This document shows, piece after piece, positions 35,201 to 47,478 of a DNA stretch of 64,000 bases. Source of the DNA: Tubiluchus corallicola. Taxonomy: Eukaryota > Priapulida > Priapulimorpha > Priapulimorphida > Tubiluchidae. Each line of letters opens with the position of its first letter. Within the stretch, counting starts at the first letter, position 1. The stretch spans positions 481,505 through 545,504 of the forward strand of contig JAQGDQ010000119.1 of the NCBI GenBank assembly GCA_030141605.1, in the 5' to 3' direction. Both the position numbers and the translations under genes were made by a program. The notes under the pieces were generated by a model, which saw only the letters and a program-made list of their open reading frames with translations, searched no databases and was not told the origin of the DNA.

Positions 35201-38200
35201 GATACGTTTCTAGAGGCTACTGATCCTTATTGGTATTGTGTTTTCTATTACAGCTGCTGAATATAATTGTTTACCATCTTATTTTTTACCAATGCTCAAG
35301 TTTGTCTTGTGTCCGCTTACGACTGATATTTTTTTTTGTCTTGAACATAAATTGAAGCTCTACTAACCATGTTCTACACGCTGCTGCAAAACTTTTCCTT
35401 GCGCTCAAATTTTGCATGAAATAGTTATTTTTTGGCTTCCTCTGTGTGACCTTTGACCTCTCGTGACTGGTTGCACAACACAAGACTAACATATTTTTGG
35501 AACTTAGCCTTTGAGCATTCTGTTTAGTTACTCAAACCTTTTGTGCTCGAATTTTGCATAAGCTTCTTTGGGTTTCCTGTCTAATATTGTATTCAAAGTG
35601 AACAAATTGTGGCAGAGTGGAAGGAGACAAATGATAGCATTATGTTGAAACATACGAGACAAATGATAAAATTGTGTCTAAACAGTCGCATTTCACAACT
35701 ATATTTAATTTTGAGCAAATGTCCTATTGCATAAAAGTTGTAAATGGGTTTACACCAAAAAATTCTGACATCAATTTGTGCCTGTTACCAGCTTGTAATA
35801 ACAAACATGTAGTACGACTTCTGTATTGTGACATAAGTAAAAGTTATACACGTTCGTGATAGCACGTTTTTACTTTGGAAATTTGGTTAAATTGCTAAAA
35901 CTATACTGCGCAGCGTGTTTACTACTGACTTGTTAGTTGTTTTAAACGTACACTAGTTTATTATATTTTGATAATATTTTTTGTGTCATGGCTCAGAGCA
36001 TTTCAAGCAGCAAGTATTCCTGCATGTTATATCTTCCACAAGGCATGTGCTGTCCATCTACAAAAACAAGAGAAATTGGTTTGTTTCTTCAATGAATTTT
36101 GTTAAGCTAGATTAAAGTAATTCCTGCTCATTTTGTGTTTTTAGTGGTAAGAACGTTGTACGACATATAGCAGCCACGACTGGTGTCTGTCAGGAATTTG
36201 GAATTGATTTAGATTTCATACGACCAGGTGGATCACTCTATGGAATGTGTTCAGGTAAGCGGCGAAGAGCTAATTAGTAGTAAATAAGAATGTCTAATAA
36301 GCCGTTTCGCTATGTGCGTACACGTTTGCTGTAGGTCAAAGGTTAAGTGAACTCAGCACGTCTTACTTTACTACAACTGTCACTTGACCTTATGCATTTA
36401 ACTACATGTAGGTGAAATGGGTGAAACACATTGTTACTTTTATTACATACTATGTGTGTATAGTTCTAAACTAACAAGTTATTCTTATCAGAAAACAGCT
36501 ACAAAATAACAGCAGCTATCCACATAAAATGAAATGACTGAAGTGAAAATTAATGCCAAGAACTGTTACTATTACAAAAGCATGGGTCTCGAGGCATTTT
36601 CAAGTGTAAATAATGCGTTGTTTGGTTCAGGTAATGTTGTTATGTTCACTTAGCCTTTGAACTTTTCACGGTCATCATCAATCGCTGGAACTGTGAAATG
36701 TTTTATTGTCATAAAAGGATGGGATAAATCATGTGATTAATCGGTAGGGGTAAAGGACTCGTGTTGAACATTTCATTGTGAGAAGGTAGAGAATGATATA
36801 TATTCGGCGAAACCCGAATCCTGATCAATCCTGGTGATATCTCTGGGTGTTGTGTCACTATGTATGGTGTAAATAATGTGTGTTGTCTTGACAAGTCTGC
36901 GCCTCTTTTTGATTGCACACTAGACGTATTTAGATGTTTGATAGCTTTCTGTGCAAGTTTTGCAAAGTAAGGCCAACAAAATAGTAACAAAGTCCAAATC
37001 ATTAAAACTGGTCTGAACCGTTAGCAAAAATTTGTTATTTCCATAGAATCAGTTAAATTTCTTCAGAACCAATGAAAAAAAGAAAAAAAGCGTGAAAGAT
37101 TTGTCCCTGAGTGGGTGATGCCAACCGAGTTCTGGAAAATAAGTGAAAAATACCTCTATTTTTATTATTTTGAGGCAGTTTTCATTTTATTCAAGGTACT
37201 TTTGTTTGAGAAGCCATTTTGATGTTTTTTCACTATTTATGTCTTCTCACATATCTGGGAAATTTAGCTAATTGTGTTTAATCAAATGTTAGAGATATTC
37301 CATGATATATTTGTTAATAGTTGTCATTCCTTCAAATTTCTAGGCAACGATTTACCTGGATCGAAAATTTTCCAGGATAAGGGATTTCAACCAGCAATGT
37401 CTGTCATTGCCAAGCCTACATTTTACAAACTTCTTGGCAAAGGGCGAACTGTCGGTGAGTGTGCTTACATTGCATGTAAAGATTAAGTGCTTTGATTATG
37501 TCAGATGTGTCATTGGTGGGATGAACTTAATTTATTTTCACAGAAATATTTATTACATAACACTTGTGTTAGATATTGTAATATGGACGACAGGGCTAAT
37601 AATTAGTGCACTAAAACTAACATTATCTAAACTTAACAATATGGTAAGTTCTTCTACTTTAGAAACATTATAACTGCAGTACATTGTGCAAGAATTTCAG
37701 CACTCTTTTTGTAACTACACTCATAACTCGGTATGCTGGACCACGTTTTTACGGATATCAGAAAAATCAGACAAAATCTGGACCATTAAAAGCCTCATAC
37801 TACGGACACAGTCCATTGTTTCACGAGTTGACCACTAGTTGGCAGGCCATCACTTTGTTTACATCATTGCATCAGTGCAAAGTGCAACCAAGCAGTGTGT
37901 AACTATGCGTGTGTATCTTGTATGTCAGGAGCAGCCTGCACTAAATGTTTTTGAGACAATTAAGCAATTGATTCTACATTGCCATGAATGTAATGCATGG
38001 TGCCTGCTGTATTAGCTATTAATTAGTATCGGTAAATACGGACAATCGGCAAATTCGCTTTTGTCCAGCATACCCAGGTGTGAGTGTATATTGGAAATTG
38101 TTTGACTCATACGTGATTTATTTACAAGTTAAAATGGATTAGTTAGACAAAATTTGTGCTGTACAAAATGTTGCAGGATGTCGGCAAAAAATACACAAGA

Positions 38201-40847
38201 ATGCCTTTGATTTGACTGAATCTTGTGAATTACCATTAATTGATTTCTAGTTTCATTGTTTTCATTAGAAGACATTAGTATCTGAAGTTTACATTCTGGA
38301 ATAGTACTAAGTAAACTTATCCAAATTTATCCTGGGAGTTGTTGTAGATTTTTACTCAGCAATTGAGAATTTTTTCAATCTACATTTGAAGTTGTTTGCC
38401 TTTCTCTTCTACCGCAACGTTAACTTTAAAGCAGATGAGCAAAATTGCTGCATGGCTGTACGGAAATACGGGTGCGGTATATACTGGTAAAATCGCGGCA
38501 GTGAACTTGATGAAGTCGTGTGTGATGCCGCTGGCTGAAATTCTCATGAATCGTACAGTCAACAACTAAATTGTCTTTTTTCCCTGTTGTAATTATTATT
38601 AATTTTTGCTATTTTTTAAAAATAACGATATACTTTTGAAATGCTTTGTACTTGTGTTTTAGTAAAAACATAAATTGTGCAGATTGACCAAAGGTGGCTG
38701 TAATTTATTATTTTTCCTATAGGCTATGACAGAACTTACGCAACACAGAAAAAGGAATGGATAGCAAACCTTGCAACAGGTTGGAGTGACGGTTTTAAGC
38801 GACTTCTTAGTGGAGAATTAGGAGCTGTGAAGTGTAATCGTACTGGTAAGCCTCGTGTAGGGTTTTGATCCTGTAGTTGGCATTTTACATGCTTCGATCT
38901 TTGTACATTCTTGAAAATAAGGTATTCTGCTATCATTTGTTAAAAAGACCTACACTATTCTAATGTACAAAAATATATAACAGGATTTTTATTCTAACGC
39001 ATTTCAGCAAAATGCAACGTTAAGTAAAATGTCATTAAATAAAACCCAGACTTCTGTAGAAACTAATGTAAAAGAATAGATAGATCGCAAGCCGCATTTA
39101 GTCCCGTCAAACTTGATGACGTAACACACATTCTCACAAACTCCCTTGCTGTAAGTGCAGCATGTAAATAAATGAAAAACGTGGAAAAATTTGGTACTGG
39201 TAAGTTTGGTACGAGGAAATTTTGGAACTGGGAAAATTTGCTGCTATGAATTTATAGTACAGCAAAATTTTACCTCTCGGAACATTGGGTACAGGAAAAG
39301 GGAAATTGGTACTGGGAAGATTTAATACAGTACTGGCAAACATTGGCAAGCATTTTTGGTACAAGTAAGTCCAGTACAAGGTAAAAATGGGACGGAACAC
39401 GTTTGGTGCTAGAAACGTTTAGTACCGAAAAAGTTTAACTTGTACTGGGAAAACATGGTACAAGGAAAGTATCTTTTATAAAATCTACAAAATGATCATA
39501 CATCATATTAAACATTATGAATGATCAGTCTTAAAGACTTATATAAGCAATATTATAGTTAAAATAATATAAGTTAATTACCCAATTAAACAGTGAATAA
39601 CTAATAAGAGGTCTGTCAAATACTGGATGTTTTTAATAAACATTAATGCAAACATTTGGCAATCTCTTGTAATGGCATAAAAGCTTTAATTAAAAAAAAA
39701 TTAGAAACTAATTACCTTAAGACAAACAGCGTATTTATTAATTTGACGGCTCACCTCATGTTATATACCTAGCTGGGAGAAATTTTTTCATGCGACTGAT
39801 TTGTTTGAGTTTTTGGCTTGGAGAAACTGATGAATCTTACTGTTTCTAATCTTTCCAGGCACCACACATCTACATAATTATTACTCAACCATAATGTTTC
39901 ACCACTATAATTTCTCTGTACTACTGCTAATTGGCAGTCACTAGGAGGACCTCAGCTAGTTGACTGACGTTTTGCGATCTATGTATTGAGATATGTTCCA
40001 AAGGCAAAAATCAGTGTTGCTTGATTCATGTAAATTAAACATTTTATGACTTATCGTCTAGCTACCGATTGCTATAGCAACAGGTTGGAGGCAAAATTTC
40101 TTCACATGAAAGTTTGCACCTAAGTGCCTGGACATGTATCAATCGAAAATTATTTCGTTTGTTACAAACTACTAGCATTTAGTAGTCAGTTGGGTAGCAA
40201 AAACATAAATAACATTTGTACTGTTTTACATTACTAGTGAGTTTTTAGAATAGAATAGTGCAATATGTGCTGTTTTAGTACTTCAAATTAGGTAAAAAGT
40301 AAAAAAGTCACCATTAAAATGAAACGTGCATCATTAAGTAAGAAAGGTATCAAATTTTTAACATATTATTATGATCACACAAAGAATCACAAAGAACTTA
40401 CATTTATTTTCTATAAAACAATATTATAAATTAAAGCACTCAAACTTTTGTTTCTGATTCAGAACGCTCTTGCCGTGAAGTCCGCCGTGTTCACTGTTCT
40501 GTCGCGAGTGCACATGAATTACGCAATCTGTGCGTAAAGCTTAACTGATTAAGCATAAGTCTAATAACGATAAGAGCAAAATAAATCATTTCTCATTTTC
40601 AAAATGTGACCTTTGGCGAAGCGAAATTGCTGACTACTTTTACACTTGAGTCTGGTAATGATGGAACTACATTGGAATAACTGGAAAATAGTAAATAGCA
40701 TCCAAAACATGAAAATATATAATTTTGGTATCTAAAATTGCTGTTAAAACGAAATGTCGCTAAACGGGGAGTGTTGTTAAGCGAGGACTTGCTGTAATAG
40801 TAAAACCTCTATTTTACTTTCAAAGTAGAATTTATGCTTAGCTATGC

Positions 40848-40878
<31 letters not shown>

Positions 40879-41265
40879 CGATTTTCTGCATTTGGAATGG
40901 CATAAGTTAAAATTGTTAATGAGTAATGAGCTTTGAACTAATTAAAATTTTCTTGAATATTTTGATTCCAGCTTCACCATACAGATTTTATTCATTATCA
41001 TTGTCTAGGAGAGCTTTGTCCAGTTGTCGGCAGGGTGTCCATGGATTCAATCACCATTCGGTTACATAACCCACAGCAGGGAAATGATACGTTCTCTGTA
41101 ATGACCGATGACTATGCAGAGAAAACATCTTTAGCGGCCATTGCTCGATTGGTAGGTGGAGCTAACTACGAGATTGCTGGGATGTGGTCAACACGACTTC
41201 CTCGCATTTACTTTAAAAATGGTCAGTTGGTTGAGATAATGCATGCTGTTGATTATTGTAATTAA
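29245..41265 (+). CDS. Alanine racemase (9 exons, complete)
   Basis: Exons 29245-29365, 32465-32623, 33716-33825, 34110-34199, 35111-35232, 36145-36254, 37344-37454, 38723-38845, 41009-41265 join in phase to 1203 nt, giving 400 residues. This is the size and domain order of PLP-dependent fold-type III alanine racemase, which interconverts L- and D-alanine: N-terminal barrel strand AYIKINLDAVTKNVNILR, PLP-lysine motif GVVKGGCYGHGG (Lys47), KVDSGMGRYG (Lys140, Arg147), FSHLAGG, RPGGSLYGMC, and the C-terminal domain with CPVVGRVSMDS and TRLPRIYF. The position of the second catalytic base, Tyr in the bacterial GYADG motif, reads GWSDG (Trp295). No targeting peptide is evident, so it is probably cytosolic. 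The standard introns rule out bacterial contamination. The introns hold a retroelement fragment and several MITEs. Confidence 0.93.
30236..30440. repeat. Tandem repeat, about 74 bp, three copies
   Basis: Units begin AACATGATCATTMCTGTC at 30236, 30311 and 30385. The first two are about 97% alike, while the third diverges and covers the last codons and stop of the adjacent retroelement frame. The array is thus a duplication of the element's 3' end. Confidence 0.8.
30395..31260 (-). pseudogene. C-terminal fragment of a non-LTR reverse transcriptase, in alanine racemase intron 1
   Basis: The open frame on the minus strand continues upstream from 31174 to about 31250 (LEKHCEERFTHVLKYVSFV). It contains the thumb signature AALLSSIFYSCESWL and, near its end, a zinc-binding-like RLCSCSGLNIQTEEHVICFC (Cys/His as in non-LTR RT tails). 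The RT palm and endonuclease are missing. It differs from both CR1-like copies here, so it is a further family. It lies antisense within intron 1 (29366-32464). Confidence 0.8.
33024..33209. mobile_element. TA-flanked short TIR element, alanine racemase intron 2
   Basis: CACTCAAACCTTTTTATA at the left and CAGTAAAACTTTGTTATA (reverse complement of the right end) are imperfect inverted repeats bordered by TA (33022-33023, 33210-33211). The interior repeats TTATAAC / GGCGTTATAAC motifs typical of pogo-type ends. 186 bp. Confidence 0.55.
34497..34522. repeat. (GA)n microsatellite
   Basis: Thirteen GA units inside a longer GA-rich stretch (34430-34600) in alanine racemase intron 4. Confidence 0.9.
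34736..35060. mobile_element. TIR element, TAATAAGC family copy 1, alanine racemase intron 4
   Basis: The outer ends TAATAAGCTTTTTCA and TAATAAGCGTTTTCA (reverse complement) are matched by inner inverted repeats GGTCAAAAGTTAAGTGTACC and GGTCAAAAGTTAGGTGTACC. It has no coding capacity. A related copy lies 1.2 kb downstream in the same orientation. Confidence 0.7.
36295..36707. mobile_element. TIR element, TAATAAGC family copy 2, alanine racemase intron 6
   Basis: Same plan as copy 1: outer TAATAAGCCGTTTCG, inner GGTCAAAGGTTAAGTGAAC against GTTCAAAGGCTAAGTGAAC in reverse complement, and shared blocks TACAACTGTCAC, CTGTTACTATTACAA, and ATCATCAATCGCTGGAACT near the right end. Confidence 0.7.
37718..38086. 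mobile_element. TA-flanked TIR element, alanine racemase intron 7
   Basis: Left CACTCATAACTCGGTATGCTGG and right (reverse complement) CACTCACACCTGGGTATGCTGG match at 19 of 22 bases and are bordered by TA (37716-37717, 38087-38088). 369 bp, no transposase frame; a mariner-like MITE. Confidence 0.75.
39175..39480. repeat. Degenerate minisatellite, GGTACTGGGAAAA-type units
   Basis: Alanine racemase intron 8 contains some 14 diverged copies of a GGTACTGGKAAATTT-like unit at roughly 18-25 bp spacing. An antisense open frame here (39400-39134, FPFPVPNVP-like) is just the repeat translated. Confidence 0.6.
40738..40797. mobile_element. One end of a pogo-like TIR element
   Basis: The reverse complement begins TACAGCAAGTCCTCGCTTAA and continues with GTTTAGCGACATTTCG, a typical pogo/Tigger-type end. 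A possible but weak partner lies at 38983-39045 (CAGGATTTTTATTCTAACG, then AACGTTAAGTAAAATGTCATT), which would make a roughly 1.8-kb element around the minisatellite. Confidence 0.4.
40848..40878. repeat. (TAA)n microsatellite
   Basis: About ten TAA units in alanine racemase intron 8. Confidence 0.95.
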
Positions 41266-44200
41266 GAAGAATTCTATTTTTAGTAGAACACGTAATGTAT
41301 TATGAACATTTTTGCACAAGGGCTATTCATATAAAAGGTGATTAGTTTGCACAATACTATTATTTTATTACTCTTTCGAATATTTTTATGGTAAATCCTA
41401 ATATTTAAGCTTTGAAATGTTTGCACAAAGCATGTAATCAGGTGACAATTTTCTTATCGCACTACATTGCTGCTGCCACTTGCTGACTGTATTTACAGTT
41501 AAACAGTTGCTTAAAAACACTGTGCAATTTGTGCACATTGAAATTATTCACCTTCCAATTAAAAGGACTTGACTGGTTGTGATTTTTATTAGCTTTATTG
41601 ATGCTTCTATTACCTCAACGAATGGAATACATTGTATACAATAATACACTTAGTCATCGTGCGAATAATCGGGTATATTTAAGTTGTTTAGAATTGTGTG
41701 TCATATCATAGCTAATCAGTTGAATTAGCCAGTTTAATCCCTTAATGGAAAAATGTTATATGTTAATTGATAATTTTACACTTTTTTACAATTTACATAG
41801 TTTTTTACTGAATGATTCGAATAGATCATAATAACCAGTATGTTGTTAGACCAAAGTCATATTTGTTAGTACTGGAATAAACCAAATTGTTCTGTACGTT
41901 AATGATTTTTAAATAGGCGTCATTACTTAAACAGGGAATTGAACGTTTTTGTTTTCTTTTTACTTGTATAAATTCATGTTTAGTTCAATTGCTGTTGATT
42001 GCTTGTTGAATCTATGTGTTACCTTTATATTAAACAAATTTTTTGTTATCAGTTATGTGTCCAGATAAATTTAACCTAGTCCCGGTAATTATTTTATTAC
42101 AGATATTTTGTGAATTTAAAGTTTTTTTGTAGAAACTGTTAGAATAGAATAAATATTAATATCACTATAAGTAGTGCTAAATAATGTCATATTATAATAC
42201 AGTGTAATCCTACTGAATGTGCATGCCCTATGTATTTTGACAGTATTAAAGTATTACCATTTGTTTTCTAGTTTTTATTCATTGTATCTTTACCTTGTCA
42301 GTTTGAAATCATTTAACGAGCTTAACTGTTAATCCAATAATATGTTTATGATGACTGTCTTTTGATATTAATTGATGAACAGAATGCATGTTTCATGCAC
42401 AAACTTTTTGTACATTTCCAGCCCTGTTTACAAGTACCAATTGCATAAATTGCACTATTTTGACACTCATGATGACGATACGCAAAATTATGTTTCACGT
42501 TAAATTATTTTTCATGATACGTATATAATAGTTAATAATTTATGTACAGGGTTGTTTCAAAAGCAACGTAATATAGTGCCGAACTTCTATCAGTACCGTA
42601 ATAATTTAATAGCATACTGTTAATAATTTAATTATAAACAAATAACTGTGACGTGGTAATCTTGTGACAATCTAGTTTACAGATTCAGGTATATTGTACA
42701 AGTTTTAAAGCTTCTGCTGTTTAATTTTACTTGCTCTTATGCGTTTTTGTGACTGTATTTTAACTTTTTGTATCATTTACAACAATTGTTGAATAGTGTA
42801 GAAGTTTGCGTGCAGATTTCTAGGTTTCAGTGCCTTTATTCCGTAAATTTCTACATTTACTCCTTGTACTTACTTGCACAGGATTTTTGTCTATGTGCTG
42901 CTCCATTGTGTACGTCACCTTTATTTGATGTATTCATTACGTAGTGGCTGTCTATTTTTCACAAGTCTATCAAACCTGCCTGCTAGCAGCTGTAGAGAAG
43001 GATGAAGTATCATAATTGTTATAAATAACCTGAATGTTGGACTGTGGAATGTCGTTATACGTTGCACGTCTGTGAAATTTAGGATTATCGCAAAGCCGAG
43101 TAACTGAAGATAAAATATTTCTTGAATACATTCAAATCTTGTCAAGAAAGTGCACGTTGAATTTGTTATGCGAACCTGAAATGCAGGCCTTTATTTTTTT
43201 GCATTAATCTGTGATAGCTTTGTTCACGTTGTGCATTAATCATTGCACAATTTTCCATAAGAAGCATGTATGCCTTATCAACAATCTGAAAGGTGTGATT
43301 TTTATGTTTCTTTCAACATACTATAAAACAATAAAAATGTAAATGGCACAAAACCAAACAATGAGGACACGTACTTATGTATTTGCTTAGATTATGTTAT
43401 ATACACATATTACATGTAATAGGCTGTAGACTTGCTACATTTAGTGACTTGCTACATCTGCAAGTGGGTCTAGCCTTGCTTTGCATTAATCATTTGCTCG
43501 AGCTGTGTTTTGATATTTTAGCATAATTTTGTTGAATAGTTTATAGGTCATTTAATGCAAAGAAGTTTGTACTGATTTTTGCAATGTTATATTAGGCCGA
43601 CTGTAATTTTTAGAATTAGCTAACCATACCAAAATGCTTTCGTTGAATACAAACACCTATCCTTCATTACCTGTTTCTTATAGGAGCAAAGTTATAACTC
43701 AGTTTTAATTTTAGTTGTTAATATTTAGCTAAACTTTCCTGCATTTGGGAAGGTGGCTATATAATAACAAAACATATAATTAATTAATTTTTTCTCAAGA
43801 TTGTTATTCTAAGTAAGTTTCTCATTGCATCTTGCTCTTTTTTCCTTCCTTCCTTGCTACTAATCCTACTAATCTTATTCCTTTTCCATTTCATGTTCAT
43901 TGTAACCAATTATTGTAGTAGGCCCACTTTCAATTTTAGTTAAGACTTGCCTAACAAGCATTAATTATTTGAGCTTCTGAGGTCATATTCTGTGGATGCA
44001 TTAATATTGTGAATGTCTTCAAAATAAAGGATTATTCTATTCAATTATTCTAATAAAAGTTATTGAAATTTAAGTTTTTGTTTCTTCTTGACATTTTATA
44101 GCTTAAATTAGTTCACTGAACTGTGATACGTACATAAATAATATTTATGCACACATATTTATATACACAATATATATGTTTGGATAATAAAAATAATGAA

Positions 44201-45387
44201 TTTTCTCTTTTTTTCAAGCTTGGCGAAAAATAGTTAATTGAGAATGAACTGAATGGTATTTTCCACTGCATCGAGTGACTCACTGCTTCATTGCAATTTT
44301 TCACGAGAGATGGCGGAGACATTGAATAAACAAACGGGTTTTTGGCTGCACGTGGCTGTATTTTCTTTTCGCATAATAATGTTTGTTGTTGAAGATGATT
44401 TGAATTTTCATTCATACAAAATTTAGATGAAAAGTGAGTTGGCTTAAAATAAGGCCCAACTTATCCGTATTATTCCCATTATTGTCTTGGCTTTACCGAT
44501 TTTTTTCTTGAAAATGCCTTGAAAGTTAGCTATGAACTATGAATTTTATTTCACACATCAAAAAATACAATATCAAACACATTAATAAACTTTAAATAAA
44601 ATAATCTGAGTAGTGCGAGGTGAGTGTACGCCCATCAGGTCAATAACGCACTCACCTTACTTAAATGAAAAAATGATTATAGTTATGAGTGCTTCTGTAG
44701 ATAACAATGTAAATAAGGATGAAGTAAATGATGTAATATTAAGTAATAATAGCAATGGTATAAGAGCAAGAAACCTGAAAGTTGAGAAAGGAAAACATAA
44801 TATGTAATTACGACTTTGAGTGAGCCTTAAAGAGTGAAATTTTTTTTAAATAGTTACGAATATGAATTATGTGATTATCTGTCAATGTACCACTTACTTG
44901 TAATTGTATTACAATGCACCATATTGCTTACTTGTATATACAATGATATATATACATATATGTTCCCATATTTAACTGGGGGAGAAGAGATTAAAATATA
45001 CATTATACTTATAGTATTAACTATAATTTATAGAACATTTAAATATGATTGATAGTAGTAATATAGCCTTCATAACCATTAAAAATGGGCTATGTGGAGG
45101 GAGGGGGGCAAATTATAAGAATATAAGTGATTCATTAGCAAAATTAATGTGACAATAATACATTCAAAATTTTTTGTATCACTGGTATTTGCTGATTATA
45201 AGCTAAGAGCATTTTCCAAGTGGAAACAGATACAGATATAGGCTGCGATGAATGAATAATTTCATTTTAATTGATTTATACCATTTATTAATAAAGTAAC
45301 AAAAGTCGTAAAGATACCTGTTAGTAAAAGAAAAACATTAGTGCAAAAAGACACACGTGCTCAAAAAAGAGAAAAAAACCCTGGTTT
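41266..45387. other. Gene-free stretch after alanine racemase
   Basis: AT-rich, with several AATAAA signals (for example near 41876 and 42147) that could end the alanine racemase transcript. No supportable exon, RNA gene or element end was seen over about 4 kb. The open frame 44113-44415 (minus) looks random. Confidence 0.45.
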
Positions 45388-45388
45388 T

Positions 45389-46890
45389 CTACGCCATTGA
45401 ATATTTACTAATTAAAAATATCTTGTATTGCTTGGTAGCTATTTTTAAAGGAGAGGAAATGATTGTCTTGGGCACACTATTCCACAAAATAACTCCATTG
45501 TGCTGTAAGGTATTTAAGCCATACGCTGTGTTAAATCGTGTTTGAAAATAGTGTCCCATACTGGAAGACCTAGTATAGTGAGAGTGAACATCTTTGATTA
45601 AGGTAAAGTAGTTAGTATATAATTCAGGCAAGTGCCGGTTATTAAACTTATACATGAATTTAAATAATTCAAGATTATAAATATCTTCTATTTTCAATAA
45701 TCTAAGGTGTATGTACGATGGTGTTGCATGGTCTCTATAATTGGCAAAAGTCATGTATTTAACTATTTTATTTTGAACTGTTAATAGTGGCTGTAATAAG
45801 TATTTTTTTGTTTGCCACCAAAACAACACACAGTATTGGAGGTACGGATAGACTAATGCATGGTAGATCATTTTCAAAATAGGCAAATTAATAAAATGTC
45901 TTAACTTTGCAAAAATGCCAGCTGCTTTGTTGCTGTAGAGGAAATGTGGGTAGACCACTTCATATTGTTCCCAAGGTATTTTATACTACTACTTTGTGTT
46001 AGAGTTATGTCGCCAATTTTGAGTTCAAAAGTGGAAGAGTCTTGTTGTGAAAGGTTCCTACTGATTAACATATACTTAGTTTTAGTGTAATTAACAGATA
46101 ATTTATTTGCTTTCATCCAATCATCAATCTTTTTTAGTTCGTTGTTAGTGCGATGTTGTAAAGTTGAATAGTTAGTAGATGTGAGGAAGAGACTTGTGTC
46201 ATCAGCAAAAAGAAGAGTGTTAAAATCAGTAGCAAGAGGTAGGTCATTGATATAGATCAGGAAAAGCAGCGGCCCAAGAGTGGATCCTTGAGGTACACCA
46301 CAGTTTATGTCTAGCAAATCAGATCATGTATTATTAATAGTGGAGAACTGTTGTCAGTTAGTTAAGTAAGATTTGAGGAGATCCAAGACAGGGCCTCTGA
46401 TTCCATAATAATGTAATTTATGTAGTAGAATATCATGTTGGACTGTGTCAAAAGCTTTAGGAAAATCTAAGAATATTGCACAAGTGAATAGTTTTTTGTC
46501 TAAATTTAGAAGCATATTTTCAACAAATTCAGACGTAGCTAACGAAGTGGCGTAAGTTTTGCGAAAACCAAATTGAAATTTTGTTAGTATATAACATGAA
46601 GTGAGAAAATTGTTAATGCGATTACAAATAATATTTTCAAAAATTTTGGAAACTGGTGACAGGAGAGAAATTGGATGGTAATTTGATAGGTTGTTTGGCG
46701 AATCATTTTTATAAAGTGGTTTTACTTTAGCTACTTTTAGACATTCAGGAAAGGTTCCTTCAGAAACTGCCATATTAAATAATCGAGAAAGTACTGGAAC
46801 AATTAAATCAGTTGCTAATTTGTAAAATTTAACCGGGACATTTTCTGGGCCACGTAATTTATTTTCGTTAAGTTTAAGAGACAAATCTGT
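45389..46890 (-). mobile_element. 5'-truncated CR1-like retrotransposon, copy 2
   Basis: RT motifs in order on the minus strand: PVKFYKLATDLIVPVLSRLF, GFRKTYATS, AIFLDFPKAFDTVQHDILL, CGVPQGSTLGPLLFLIYIND, FADDTSLFL, then thumb and the C-terminal VILWNSVPKTI. It is clearly related to copy 1 but diverged. Two in-frame TGA codons (46352 and about 46317) and a frameshift near 45960 inactivate it. It begins inside the RT domain, as expected for 5' truncation; the 3' boundary is unclear. Confidence 0.85.
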
Positions 46891-47478
46891 CGAATGTTAT
46901 TCCCCACATCCTTTTCTGGTGCCACCCATGTAAACTGCTCGCAATCTCTCCCATAAATCAACTTATACTCATGAGCAGGATTGTCTTTTTACTACTTGTA
47001 ATATTTATATTCTTTATATTTCTCAGTGTTGAAATTTAACAACTATGTAAGCTGCAGTTTTTTGGCAATAATATTCTACCAACTAGTAATACTAAGACTA
47101 AGAGTGGTAAGAAGCTAAAATTAAAGTGGTACTATTAGGTACATACACGCGTACAATAAAAGAGTGGAGGTTAGTAAATAATAGAATGGCGGTGATGTAA
47201 TGAGTGTTGCTAAAGTAAAGTGGATAAACATAGAATATTGTATTTTTTCCAGTGTTGTTTACAGCAATAGTGTCTGTCCAATATTGAATAAATGTAATTA
47301 TGGAGCAGAACAGGGAGGGACCAAAGGATGACTGGTAGCTACTTAATAGCACTAGCACACAAAACTTGTGTTAAACTCCTGTCAATGACTGAATCATTTA
47401 GCATATGATTACTTTTAAGCTAGAGAGGTACAAGATTACAGGTTTTATATCAATAATTTATTGCACACAGGATCAGCC
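46891..47478. other. No gene seen
   Basis: Sequence upstream of CR1-like copy 2; AT-rich, no recognisable feature. Confidence 0.4.

Noticed and set aside
44620-44660. GGTGAGTG...CACTCACC hairpin
   Set aside because: Short arms with mismatches and a long loop; nothing suggests function or an element end.
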